NCBI GenBank assembly: GCA_020746105.1
Contig: CM036618.1
Span: 8,564,501-8,628,500 of the forward strand
Direction: 5' to 3'
Source: Trogon surrucura
Lineage: Eukaryota; Chordata; Aves; Trogoniformes; Trogonidae
DNA: 64,000 nt
The notes beneath the pieces are model-generated. The model had not been told where the DNA came from. It made no database searches and was given only the letters and a program-made list of their open reading frames with translations. Both the position numbers and the translations under genes were made by a program. Below are positions 1 to 13,300 of the stretch, piece by piece. Numbering within the stretch: position 1 is the stretch's first letter; each line of letters begins with the position of its first letter.

Positions 1-1259
1 TTTTTGGGGGATTTTTTTGGTCACAGAAAATAGTAAAATAGTTGTTATTTTGACTTTTGGAGCCCCATGGATCTTGTCTATAGTAGCCTTGGTCTTTGCA
101 ACTAGTACAAAAAGTTTAATTGTGATCTTAGCTCTATTTGTCGCTCTTTTCTTCAGCTAAATTTTAGCTGAATCTGCAGCGTTAGCCTGAATTTAAATGT
201 GATACTTCCAATCCTGAATGGTATTCCCAATATTGGGATTGAACAGCACAACAGGAAGTTTTGTCCTCTTAATATTGCTCAGTTGGCCTTTCCCAAGGTG
301 TTCTACAGCCATACACGGTCTGTTTTGAGCAAATACTCTTGATAAATCCAGTCTGTCCTCTCCAGCAGTTAGGACAGGGCTGATCCAGCAATTCAACATC
401 TGTTTTTAAAACTGACCTGCTTTACAGATGCAGGAGGATTTAAGTGAGCAAGCTGAGAAATGGCTGCACTGATTTTCTGTGAATTAACAGCCGTGGAAAA
501 TACAGTTGTTGTGTGTCCAACAAATAAATGCAGAAAACAATAGTTTGTATTTTAGGAAAAGTAAGCAATGTGCTGGTTCAGGAAGAAGCTTCAAAGAATA
601 AAGAAAAAAGGTGGGGGAATTGAAGCTAAGATACATCAATTCTTGCTAGTTTAAATTTCTTCTTTTGTTGTAATACAGCTCACTCTGCCATTGCTACTTT
701 TTGAGATGACTTTTACATCCTGACTTTCTGTGCGCTCTGAAGTGTATTTGTTTCTTCAGCGTGTGCAGAGTTCATCTCCACCTGTGGGACTAAAAAGGCA
801 AAGACCAAAAACTGAGGAAATTTTTTTCAAACTCTCACGTGCTGTTCTGAGTAGGAAGTGGTATCAAATACTTAAGTCAGGATTTTCAGAAGTAGCTTAT
901 GGTAGTTGTTACCTCTGTTCTGGGTATCTTTAGAGACTCCTGATACGGTGCATGGGTAGAATGTTCATAGAGCAGATTTTCAGCCCTACAATTAAACTGT
1001 GCACTGAAATAATTAACTGCAATTCCAAATTTTGCATTAATACATTTACCAAAACATACTGAGGTGCAACTTTATTTGAACACGTTTTATGCTTTAGCCA
1101 GTTTTTTTTTCTTTTTGAGTTCTATTTAGTCAGCGTTTGAAAGCCTAACTTTTTTAGCTTCTGTTGGCAAAACTGTGTGATATATTTGTTGCCTTTTTTT
1201 TCCAACCTGTAGGCTATTTGTTTACTTAACTGTTTCATAACCATTGTAAATGTTTACAG
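1..1259. other. ITSN2 intron sequence
   Basis: T-rich intron upstream of the first recognisable exon. I looked for the missing first part of SH3-D (expected to end near GWWQGEL) on the plus strand and did not find it, so that exon lies outside the window. No repeat recognised. Confidence 0.6.
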
Positions 1260-1356
1260 GCAAGAGGGAAAAAGAGACAGAAAGGATGGTTCCCTGCCAG
1301 CCATGTGAAATTACTGGGTCCGAGCAGTGAAAGAACCACGTCTGCTGCTCCCTCAG
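1260..1356 (+). CDS. ITSN2: ITSN2 exon: end of SH3-D and linker
   Basis: Acceptor tttacag, donor CTCAG|gtga. It encodes residues 1-32 of the part seen here, [19 protein letters not shown] onward, the last strands of SH3-D (WFPASHV is the usual ALYDY-domain end motif). It ends with one base of a split codon. The SH3-D start exon is not in the 1,259 bases before it. Confidence 0.95.
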
Positions 1357-4300
1357 GTGAAAAAAAAAACGACTTAATGTTCCGTTTAGAGTGTTTTATG
1401 TAACTGCATCAATTGTTCAGATACTAGTCTGAATTACATAACCGGTGTAAATAGTGCTTTAAACGGCCGATTATGGTTGTGGTGTCACCCTGAAAGGTAA
1501 AACCTGAGTCAGAATCTGAGTCTTTTGACAGACTTGTCCGTTTGGCTTTTGCCTCTGTCCAAGAGTGGTAAAATCTCACAACCCCTTAATCAAAACAGTT
1601 CTTTGTAGGATCCCTCCCTAGTGTGCAACGGAAAGTCTCTGTCATACAAGAAGTTTATATCCAGAAAACCCTATTCTATGGCAAGAGCTTTTCAATTTTG
1701 CCGAATGCACTGAAGAGCCACGCTTTTCTCATTTGGAAACTCCCATGTTTCCAAATGCTGGCAAAAATCTCACAGAAAACTACGTTGACAAACACCTTTG
1801 GAATTACATAAACTGCTCCTTGTAAGGAGGGACGCTCAGCGGCAAATTTCCACTAGATTTTTCCCTTTGAATGGCTGGATACAAATGAGATTATTTGACA
1901 GGGAAGGAGCATTTTTTGGGTCTGCATGTTTACATGACAGTCTCCACAGCTGTGATTGGCTTATACAGCAGCTTCCTGGGTACTACTGGACAAACTTCCC
2001 TTTTGATAAACTAGCAGCTCACGACTGGCTAACGCACGTTTCCTCTGCCTTTGCCACATTTTTCTCACAAGTATCACCTGTAAGATAATCACACTCACTT
2101 TGTTTTCCGAGCCAGTACATGAGCTAGGAGCATACTTGGTTAGAATGTCAGTAGATGCAATACAGTTAGTATTGCATCGGTTAGTTAACATTGAATCAAT
2201 TTGCTGTGTAAAGGCGTGGATATATAAAGTGGAAATAAAGATTACTGCCTGGCCCAATGAATAAATAAAAAAAATAAAAGGGAGGACAGTTCCACACGAA
2301 AATAAGATGTGGCATTTTTCTTATATAACAATTTGCTTTCCTGTGGTTATGTATGACGCTCAAAAATAGCCTGTGTTAACCATGTTCTGCCCTGTTTGTT
2401 TTTTCTTCATAGTGTGTCAAGTGATAGCGATGTACGATTATATGGCAAACAATGAAGATGAGCTCAGTTTCTCCAAAGGGCAGCTTATTAATGTCCTGAG
2501 CAAGGATGATGCTGACTGGTGGCAAGGAGAAATCGGTGGTGTGACAGGTCTCTTCCCCTCAAACTACGTGAAGATGACCACGGATTCTGATCCGAGTCAG
2601 CAGTGTAAGCAAATTTTTTTTTTTTTAATTAATTTTGTTACTTTATTTCAAAGGTGCGTTGCTATTCTTCTGCTTTGTGTTTATACAATTCAGAGTTCCT
2701 TTATACAATTCGGAGTTCCAGGCACTGTAGGTCTAAGTACTTTAAATACTTTTCTATTTAACCTACAAACCTACAAACAGGCAGCACATTACCAACCAGC
2801 CGTTGTGGAATAGTAGGAGTGCTAGGGTGAGCTCAAGTACTTGATTTGGTGGGTGTTCCCCTCGCACTAAAGGTGCTGGTGTTTGATAACAGTCAGTGGA
2901 GGCGTCCTGTGCTCAATTATAGAACTTGATCAAGTGTCTGCTGTAATCATTTGAACTTGGATTTAAAATAGAAAGGATAGGAGAAAGATTCTGGCATTGG
3001 CAAGGGATCTATCCTATGGTAAATGCGTGTGTCCTGGCTCCCAGTGGTCCAGTTCTGAGAAACAAGATATATATATATAGATATAGATATAGATATATAG
3101 GTGTATATATAGAGATATATGAAAACACACGTTAAGCTAAAAAACTGAATGCCACAATATACATCTGTCTAATGGTGAAAACTTTCTCTGTCATTTTTGT
3201 GTGTAAACACACATGCACACACACAGTTGATTTTTTGGCCCCTCTCCTCATTTTTACTCCCTCAGCTTTTCATACTGTGATTAAATCAACTTTTATATCA
3301 ACCCAGGACATCAGTGGGTTTAGGAATGTATCTTAACCTAAAAGTTGCTCCTTTGACATAACGAGCCTTGTCCTTTCAACTTACTATTTTTTCCCTTGTG
3401 GTTTTCTCAGTATAAAAACGTGTGTCCAGAAGTCTGTTTGAAGTTCACTCTGAATAGCCTATAGCTAGTGTGTAGACCCTTAAGTTTGTGCTTAAGATTT
3501 GATCAACATAGTTGTGTTCTTACACAAGAGTTCCCCAGCTCTGCCATGCAGGTACAGCTTGGATTGGAAAAGTAAGATATGTTCCCTGGGTAGCTTGTTA
3601 GGGTACCCAGGCAAAATACAGTATACACCATTCTTGAGGTTTTCTTTTTAACTCAGTTACATTTGTACTTACATTTTTGGTGACACGTTTTATTTAATTT
3701 TTTTTAATGCCTCTGGCTGGTGTGGCTGTAATGTTAAAAACTTCTGCATTTAGGTTGAACTTAACATCCTTTCAGTTAGGTGTATCTAACTATCTGTCAT
3801 TAAAATGATCCTTTGAACCTTTTTTGTTTAAATAGGGAAAAAAAGTCATCTCAGTTTTGAAGAAGTATCATAGGCTAAATCCAAATGGGCTATAAAATTA
3901 AGATTCTGAACCTTCTGAATTTTAAAAAGTTATGAGAGAGATTAGCTTATCACACCAGGTGTGTTTCCATCGAGAGTTATGTCGCTGAGGACGCTAAGTG
4001 CGAGGTGATTACATTTACCCCTAATTTTCAACGACAGCAGTGCTGAGATCGAGTGTAATTGGAAGCATTCGATGGGATTAAGTCTTTCTAATCATTTGCT
4101 GCTACGTCACGAGGCTGTCTTCTTCTCAGATTTCGACATTGTGGAGTAAAAATATTTCCATCCACGTCAGATCGTGGCTGTGTGAACAGAATTTTCCTTT
4201 GAAAGTGTATTGGCAAAGGTCGGCCAGTGGCAGCCGGATGAGCAGATGGGCACCAGCACATCTGTGTTTGGTTGTTAAACTTCTGTCTAATAACTAGTCT

Positions 4301-7300
4301 GTTTGCTGTGAAGCAGATCGACTGGTGCTTAGTTAACGACATCAGACTACTGGTGAATGAAGAGTGTGTTGAACATCTTGGAAAAAAAATCTCTGAGTAT
4401 TTCAAATAAGCTAACTTGTTATATGACTGGGACATGTCACTCTGGTGATATTAAAACATCCACTTTTGGAAACTTCAGGGAAAATCCTGCTTAAAGTCCA
4501 GAACCTGATCAAAACCAGCGTGGCTTGTTAACTCGAGCGCAGCGTTGTGCAGACACCATTACCCAGATTTCAGCTGCTTTTTTTTTTTTGGTGTGAAGTC
4601 TGAGCTAGTAAATTGTGTTAGCAGTAAGCTAGCACTGTGCTGTTCTTCTGTAACCAGAGAAATACTTAAATATCTACTGATTGAACTTTCAAACTTGCTT
4701 GGATTTCCTTAAATATTTTTTGCCCTTATTTCAGTGTAGTGCAGAAACATGTTCCTGAGCAATCGCTAAGGAATTGGTCCTGCAGAAATATTGATGTGAC
4801 CCTCTAGGGATCAGCTTAGAGATACGACAGAATATAATTTTAAAAGTGCAGAGTTATATTTTAAAGAATTGTTAATCCGAGTACTGTAATGTTTCTGTGG
4901 AAGAATAGCAGTTTCTACCACTGTCTTTTCTTGACAGTCAGATGTAATGGTATTTGAGAGGAACGGGCAGATTTGGTTCACTCAAATAGGTAAGCGGCTT
5001 AGGAAAACTCCCTCAGATTTAAACCGTTCTGTGGATGACTTTTGTATCCAGAATCTTTCCTGGGACTTCCTAGTTAGAGGTGTAATGGCAAACTTCTCAC
5101 TGACCTAAGTTCACTAGGGATGTTTCTTCTCTTAGGTTGCTGAAATAGCTCTGAACAGAATAAGCTGTGCTGACAAGATGACTTTTCCTGCTGGTGTAGC
5201 TGCGCATTGTGGCTTAGGGTCTCTGCAAGGGAGAAAAAAAATCGATTAAGAATGTCGTAGGTCTGTTCGTAGGTCTCTTAAATACAGCTGAGTCCTGGTG
5301 ACTGCAGAACACAGAGAACTTGAGTTGTGCTCTCAGTGACCTTGTGATGGTTAGAGGTACTCATGTTTTAATGACATTTTAGCGGCTCTTATTCTAATGC
5401 TTGCATGGAAGTCATCATGAAGAATAAATAAGATATGCAGGTTTCAAAAGTGACTATACATGTAAAGTAAAGGAAAATGCATAATCTCATGATCTTCTGT
5501 TCTTTGTTGAGTGCTTGCTCAACTGTTCAGGGTCAGATCTTGTGTGTGTTGCCAGTACCTGTCTAGGATGTGTCTACCAGGTTTTCTTCCTGTTCTTCCC
5601 CATAAGGTGGGGTAGGCACGGGGCACTTACGCTTCACAGGTCTTGATGATGGCCTGGTCTGGAGATAATTTTGTTATTCCAACCAGTCTTTGTCTGCCTT
5701 AAACAGCTGCACGTACTCATTCTCTCCTTAATTGTTGTATTTTTTTCAATAAGGTAGGTTTTGTTTTTTCCCAGTTTGTCTTCTTATCCCTAGGAGCAGT
5801 CTGAGCCTTGTTGTTATATCTGAGATTTTCTTCCCTTGGGTACCTCAGGTGGAGGCAAGACAGATGCTCCAGCTACATCTGCACACACTCAGTTGCTGGA
5901 TGCCTTTTAGTGTGCGAGATCAGTTCATCTCTCAGATTCGTTCATCTCTCAGGCGGGTGGACATAGCTGTGCTCAGTGTGCAGAGGCTTCTAGTTCATCT
6001 TCCCTGAGTTATCTCCTCTCCCTTTCTGAGTACGATGGGCTGACCCTGTCCGGATGCCAGGTGTCCTTCGTAGCTGCTCTATCACTCCCCCTCCTCAGTT
6101 GGAAGGGGAGAGAACACCCAACAGAAGGCTTATGGGTCAAGATGAGGACAGTTTAATACAGCCAAACCAAAGGTTGCCTGCAGAAACGAAGGGAAATATA
6201 AGGTTTAATTATCTGCTTCCCCTCAGCAGACAATGGCCAGCCAGTCCCTGGGAAGCAGGGCTTGGGTGTGTGTAGTGGTTGATCTGGAAGACAAATGTCA
6301 CTAACAAATGCCCCCTCTACCTTCTCCTTTCTCTTAGCTTTTATTGCTGAGCAGGCTTGAAACGGTGTGGAATACCCCTGTGGTCATTCTGGGGGAGCTG
6401 GCCCAGCTGTGTCCCCTCCCAAGATCTTGCCCTCCCCAGCTTCCCGGTGGGCTGGGAATGTTGGAGAGGCAGCCTCGGTGCTGCGCAGGCGCTGCTCAGC
6501 AAGAGCCAAAACACCGGTGTGTTACCGGCACAAAGCACAGCACTGTGGGGAAAATGAGCCCCATCAGACCTCAAGCAGTCAGATTGCTCTTTCAGAGACC
6601 TGAATGTGCCAGTGTTTTCTTTTTTTGTGTACTTACAGTTATCGTTTCTGTTCGCTCCTTCTTCTTTTCATAGCCCAATGTTGCTGCAGTTCCTCTGACA
6701 CCTATGTTACTCCTTCGGATGCCCAGATACGATCTCCAGGTAGCCCCCAAAGCCTGATAAGCACCTCCTTTCCCCATTGAAACCTGCCTGCTCTGCCATC
6801 TGCCAGTGCAGCAGCAGAAGTTGGTTTGACTGGGGACAGATCCTCTCTCTCTCGTTAAGACTGTTCTTGACATGCGTACAGCAACAGTAGATCTACTTTA
6901 TTTTTTTTCGTCCCCAAATCTTACTCATAGATGGGGTGTGTTAGAGGCTTGTGCCATGAGGCAAGAAGCTTGTCTCCACGCGTGAAAGATCTTTAGTAGT
7001 TCCTGTCCACCGCTGTCCAGGGATTTTCAAGAGTGTTCGTGGTGAAAACCATCTTCTGGACTGACATACTCGTAGCAGGAGCGTTTCTGTGCCATATATG
7101 GGCAACACATTTTGAAGTTCTCTAGTTATTGCCAAGTAATTTAGGATTATGGAGTAAGAGTGGTTTTGAGGTGCTGCATGTTGCAGGTCCACATTCACTT
7201 TTTAGCACATGAGGTTAATAATTTATTCTAAGTTTTTACTCAATAGCTCCGGAGTTTCACCCCTTTCACCAAGCATCAAATACAAAATCAATCTCTCAGT

Positions 7301-10300
7301 CATTTTTTATTTCTAAAACTGGTGAGTGTCAGTCAGGCTTGATAAAGCTTCCAGGTTGAAATCCTGCAGTCTGGAACAATCTCTGGATTGCCCACGAGGT
7401 GTGTGTAGCTGCAGCGAACGTCACACATCTGCCTCTAACCTGACTTGGCCGGTGCCTCTTCCAGGCCCTGTAGACCTTGGTTTCTGATGGATATGTTGAG
7501 TGACGTGGTAAATCCTATTTCATGGACACGTAATGCTAGAAAGAAGGTTTTGATTTACTACAGTCTTGAACAGGTTAATTTTTGTGTGCCAGTATAAATA
7601 AATTCCGTTCAGGCTTTTCTTCACAAGTTTAGTTTTTATCTGATTTTCTAACGTCTCATTACAAGTGTGTCAGGAGAAATCCTGGTGGTGTTGAAATCTC
7701 AGGGAATTTTGCCATTGCCTTTAAAAACCTCAAAACCCTAGGGCTTAACTGTGTGTTGTTGAGTCTATGTAATAGAAGCCTTCCTGGGAAAGAAGCTTTC
7801 TTCTTCGAGTAAATCAGCTAAAAGTGGTTTTCAGAGTTGGTGATGGCTGGTCACAAGTGCTTAAAACTGTGTGTGTTTATAAATATGAAATTGTAAGAGT
7901 AGAAGCTGTGATGTCTGTTTTCAGAAAGTCGAATGTTTGTCATTCCTTTCTGACGTTTTTGGTGTTGTTCTGTCTTTGTCCATAGAACTCATGTTTCACT
8001 CTTCAAATTTATGTTCATTTTATCCTTCATTTTTATTTTTTTTTGTGTTTTTTTTAGGACCCAATGTTGTCTTCCAGTGTGAAAGCACCTCAGAGACCCA
8101 CTATCCAAGTTTGACTGTAGCGTGGAGGCAGGGTGGCCAGCCCTGCTCACGTATCTCTGACACAATCCTTTTGCTTCGTTTGAACGTTAGATCCAGTCAA
8201 GAAATTAGGTTTTTTGTGGGTTTCCTTATAATCTACTGTTGACTTGTAAAAGCAGGGAGGATAGTGGGTCTTTGTGTGGCTTTCACTGCTGTTCATTCTT
8301 GTTTCCTTTAGTATTTTTCTTTGGTATTGATAATCGTAGATCATTAGCATGCATATCAAGTTATTCGTTTGCATGGTGGGATTGCAGACACACAAAGACC
8401 CACTATTTGCACAGTTTATCTGCGCTGTTTTGAACGGGCAGTTGTGTTCTTCTGATGTTGTAATGTACATATTTTGCAGAATTAAAATGTTCGCTGGTTA
8501 CTGTTCTGATGGACTTGATTTAATCTCTTATGTTTTGAGCTTTTAAAATTGGCAGCCTGTAAGGGGCATCCAGAAAACAAACCCTCCCTGTCTCTGCTGC
8601 TGATAGTCACTGTGATGGCAAACATGCCACAAGATCTAAGATTTAGATCTGGCGGAGTCCATCCAGCCTTTTAATACCCTTTTTAACTGGGGAAGGAACT
8701 ACGAAGCGTAGAGTGGAGGATATTTTAGGTTTTTTTCATCCTTCACAGTAGTACTATAGCAGGAACTCAGGCTGGTTTGGCTTGATATCTCCTATTCCTA
8801 AAAAACCTCCTTCCTTTAAGTACTTTATTCCAATAATTCATATTTGCTTTCAGTTGAGCAGACAGCAAATGAGTACTGCAGTGAGTACGTACACAGCCTC
8901 TGGGCTACTAGACCCTTTTCTTCTTTGACTGCTAGCTAACGGTACTGAATCATTTTATCTGGCTGTGGTCTGCAGTGACTTTAAGTACAACCTGAAAGCT
9001 GCTGCTTTTCTTTCTGTTCGATAAATCAGCAGCCTAGTATGTAGGTAACCTGGATAAAGAGACGTTGCCAGGAAAGAAACTCTAACAGGCACCTGGAGCC
9101 GAATGCAGAGAGGTAGCACTTGGGTTTAAAAATGAAGCTGTACCCCTCAGCTCCAAAGTGGTCCTTAAAGGTACAACAATGGGCTCCTGGCAGTGCGGAG
9201 CAGTAGAGGTGCCCACGTTTTATTAGTCTAGGGGGAGGGAGAGACCAGGACTTCAGGGCTCGAACCCTGGTAGCCCTTTGGGAAAATCAGAAAATTAAAA
9301 AAAAAAAAAAAAAAAAAGAGGAAAAAAAAAAAGAAAAAGGATTAACAGTAAAGTACTTGTCTGATGAAATATTTCTGTGCTCCTGTAATGACAGGAGCGA
9401 TCTAGTAGATAAAGTATTTAATTTAGGTGGTTTCCTGAACTTAATTATGAAAGAGCAAAGGTCACTTATGCAATCAGAAATGTTTACAGAGCCCTGCTTG
9501 TTTACTATTTACATATATATGTATGCACACACACATCTGTATATGAATGTTGTGAAGGTACTATCAGGAAGAGGTTGGTCCAGCTGCAGAGATTTAAAAG
9601 CCTTTCTCCAAAATGTCTTCTGTGTTTAATATACTTGATCAAGTAGTGTATATGTGCCCTTTAATTCAAAGATATATATTTTGTGCAATAGGGACTACAG
9701 CAATGTGCCTGCATAAAACTACCAATGGATTTTTATTCTGGATGTATTTTGTCTAAACCAATATTTTGTTACAGAATGAAATCGTGTTGTTGTAGGCAAG
9801 TAATGCACTAGATAATGCCTCAGACATTCTAGCTGTTTTGATTTCCATGTGAAACTACATTCGACGTATTTCTACTAAAATATGCTGATCGCCCTGGGTT
9901 GCCCTCTCTGAATTTCTGACTGTGAAAGCCGCCTGTTTAATAGAGGCCAAAGTGTGTCGTGCTGCACCGCTGGCATCAAGCAGTCACTGTACTCTAATAT
10001 TTAGCTGACGTTATAAATGATCCCGTTTCTGAAAGGCACTGTTCCCCTGTGACTTCCCGGTGTTCAGTGACAGTTTTCCTCGAATGCCAAATCGCTAATA
10101 ATTGTCTTTGGAAGAAATTTAAAAAGGAAAACGCCTTCACATCCTATGCGAGATGTTCTGGTTCTGTGGTGTTTTCCAAAAACCAGCTGGAATTCCAGCC
10201 GTGTTTTAACTGATACAGTTGGAGATTAGGGTAGTAGTAAGTGAAGTTTCACACGAGTAGCACCGTTGTTGGGTGTGTAGGTATGAGCTTTGATAATTAC

Positions 10301-13300
10301 TGAAAGAGCTGCCCCTCCGTTTGAACTGATGCGTGCTGAAATGAAGCAGTTGGGGCTTTCGTGGTCGCCTTTTCTTGTTTCAGTACTACCCGAGCACACT
10401 CTAAATTCTCTGACTGTAATGACAAAGGTAATAATAATGCGCTTCAATAATGATGATTGAGAGAGGCATAGTCCCTGCCTTCAGTATTTATCTCTACTGC
10501 AAAAGTCAGCCTAACACGGCTCAAGCGCAGTCACCCGAGAGCACGGCTCTACTGTCGAGCGTGTATGTCAGATCATCCATTGGAAAGACTGTGCTGAGGA
10601 TGTATTTAAGGCAAGATTATTTTAAAATAACATTCTGTGTCAGTGAAGAGGTGTAGCTAATAAGGCGCTGGGTTTAAATCAGACTTTTCGTTTCAAAAAA
10701 TGTCACTTTTTTCCCTGTTGTGTGCAATCCACTCTCTTGTTGATAGAAGTTTGTAGAGTTCAGCCATCATCCCAGCTGAGTAAAACTAACGTTTCGCCCT
10801 TACTTGGGTGAAAAAAGTGGCTTTGGAATGAAGGATGAAGTAGAAATAGAGGGATTTTTGTTGCTCTGATGGTCCCCAGTCAAGAGCTTAGAGTCTAAAT
10901 GTTGCTCAGAGCCACACAAGATTATCAACTAAGACTGAAGCCAACCAGGAAAGCAAAATACGATGCTTCCTGCAGCATAGTACTTGCTTAATATCATTTC
11001 CTGTGGGCCAGCAGAGAATAGGGGCCACGGTGTAATTGGGGGTAAGAATGTAAATAATGCTGTAAATGTACAAGAACAGGTATTGAAAGGCTTCCTAATT
11101 TTGTAATTGTCTCATCTGCATAACGAACTAACAACCTGCACAAGCGTAGTTTTACAGAAGCTTAGATTGACAAAAGTTGGGTCTATGCAGGAAGGTCTTG
11201 TGCCACCCCCAAGACCCGGTCGCACGGCTGAGGTGCGTGTAGGGGGTGATGGTGAGGGACCGTGTCGGCGTACAAAGCGCCGTCGTAAAGTCCGTGTGAA
11301 TAATGTCACAGTTAGGAGTGCAGAAGGTATAAAACTCCGTCAAAAATTACACGCTAAGAACGGAAACATCTCCTGTCGGTCACTGAGCGTTTATGCAATC
11401 TCGATATTTCATCAGATCGTATCCCTGTGTGATTTTTTTTCTTGAGTTGGGTTGAAAACACCTGTAAATAAGTCTGCTCGTAGGAATGCCGACCAAACTT
11501 GGCCTGTTGTAGTGTTGGAAGCTGCTACAGCGTCCTGCTACTTTAATGTAATGAACTAATAAAACTGCTACGTAACAGTGTGTGCTGCCTTAAAATCTCC
11601 TTTGTTCTTTTCAAGCTGGAGTGTTAATGTTCGGGGATGATTGTTAAGACGTGCAAATGCAGGCTGCGCTTAGCATGAGGCAATTTTCATCTTCGTTTTT
11701 AAACAAAGTTGTAAGATAACTATGCAAATGTATTTTATTAAAGGGACACATAAAAGGATCTAGTTTGTCTGTTGTGGTTTTTTTTTGCCCATCTGGGGAG
11801 GATTTATTTCCCATCTGAACAGCTTGGTGCGAGCATTCTGTTACCCAGCACTGTGACAGAGTGACTTGACTTCACTTTTTACCTCTTGAAAATTGAATCA
11901 TTAATTTCTTCTCTTGTAGCAGAGAGAGTTTACTGCATCTACTGATCAGAGGAGATTGGATCAAAGTCTTTATTATTTTTCCCAGGACCTGATGGAAACC
12001 AGCTTTTTCTATGGTGGAAAGTTTCTTGGATTAGTTCCTTTTATGGGTTTCAGTAGACACAGAGACCACTGACAGCTACAGGCAGTGACAGGAGCGAGTG
12101 AGCAGCCTCGTGTGTGCCAGCGGAGATTGTGAAGCGGCTGTGGGTGATGTCCTGTGACACCATCGGTCTGTTCTCTGGTTGTACTACGGGGGCGATTTTA
12201 ATGCCAGCCCGTGGTGCTTAAGGGGAGATGTAGTCTCTGTGGTCACCTGGGAAAGCAGAGGCAGGCTCATACAGGCAGAAAACCCCACCCTTACCTGCTT
12301 TCTGCAGCCCTATCACAGAGTCATTGCAAGGGCTCTCTAGAGATCATCTAGTCCAACCCCCTGCTAAAGCAGGATCTCCCAGAGCACGTCGCACAGGATT
12401 GCATCCTGGCACGTTTTGAACGTCTCCAGAGAAGGAGACTCTGTGACCTCTCTGGGCAGCCTGTGCCAGGGCTCCGTCGCCCTCACAGTGAAGAAGTTCT
12501 TCCTCGTGCTTAGATGGAACTCCTCCTCCTGTAGCCACTGATAAGGTTTCCTCCAGACCTTCTCTTCTCCAGGCTAAGTAGCAGCAGCTCTCTTGACCTT
12601 TCCTCGCCCAAGAGATGCTCCATCCCTCAGTTATCTTTACTGCCCTCTGATGGACTCTCCCCAGCAGTTCCGTGTCCTTTTTACACCAGGGAGCCCAGAA
12701 CTGGACCCAGTATTCCAGATGTGGCCTCACCGGGGCAGGATGACTTCCCTTGGCCTACTGGCCACACTATTTTTGATGCAGCCCGGGCTACCATTGGCCT
12801 TCTTGGCAACAAGGGCACATCACTGGCTCATGGGCTTGAGCTAAAGAAAGAAACAAACAAAAATTAAACGAACAGAAATTAAAAAAACCCCAAACAACCA
12901 ACAACCAAACACCCTCCTCCTCAAAGCCCACCCTCACCCCCCTAACCAAACCAAGCTGTTCTCTTACAAATGCAGTTTATATAGGCCACCACTAAGCCTA
13001 AATAGCCTTAAGGGGAGACTCAAAGCAGTGAAACCTCTGGTATACACAGATCCTGCAGGGCAAGGGTTTGAGCTTGTGTTTGAGGCTCAAGATACCTTGT
13101 CAGGGCTGTCCTTTTTGATGTGCTTTTTTGTTGTTGAGCAGGGAATTTTGCTGTGGAAAGGGATGAGGCGCTTGGTGCCAAAGCACATCTGGGTGTCTTT
13201 GAAAGCCTTTTATCCATCTGGTTTTTTTTACCTGACTTCTCTGGAATTTGCTTTTAAGTGAAGAATTTTAAAGTCCTCCCCCTTTTTAAACGAAGGAAAA

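Noticed and set aside
2605-2813. Read-through of the SH3-E exon as a short-form ITSN2 C-terminus
   Set aside because: It follows a strong GT donor and would add about 50 hydrophobic, low-complexity residues with no similarity I know. Cannot be excluded without transcripts.
4088-4435. 115-codon minus-strand frame in the ITSN2 intron
   Set aside because: No start context, domain or splice pattern; the plus strand shows nothing either. A decayed DNA transposon was considered but no family could be named.
9256-9270. GGGCTCGAACCCTGG, which reversed resembles a tRNA T-arm / B box
   Set aside because: No acceptor, D or anticodon arm can be built around it on either strand, and the A-rich tail is on the wrong side for a tRNA-type SINE read from that strand.
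12842-12955. A/C-rich stretch with CCAAAC units, looked at as telomere-like repeat
   Set aside because: No regular TTAGGG/CCCTAA period; simply low-complexity sequence beside a CR1.
13020-13261. Overlapping 65-77 codon frames on both strands
   Set aside because: No similarity to known proteins, no exon borders, short enough to be chance.
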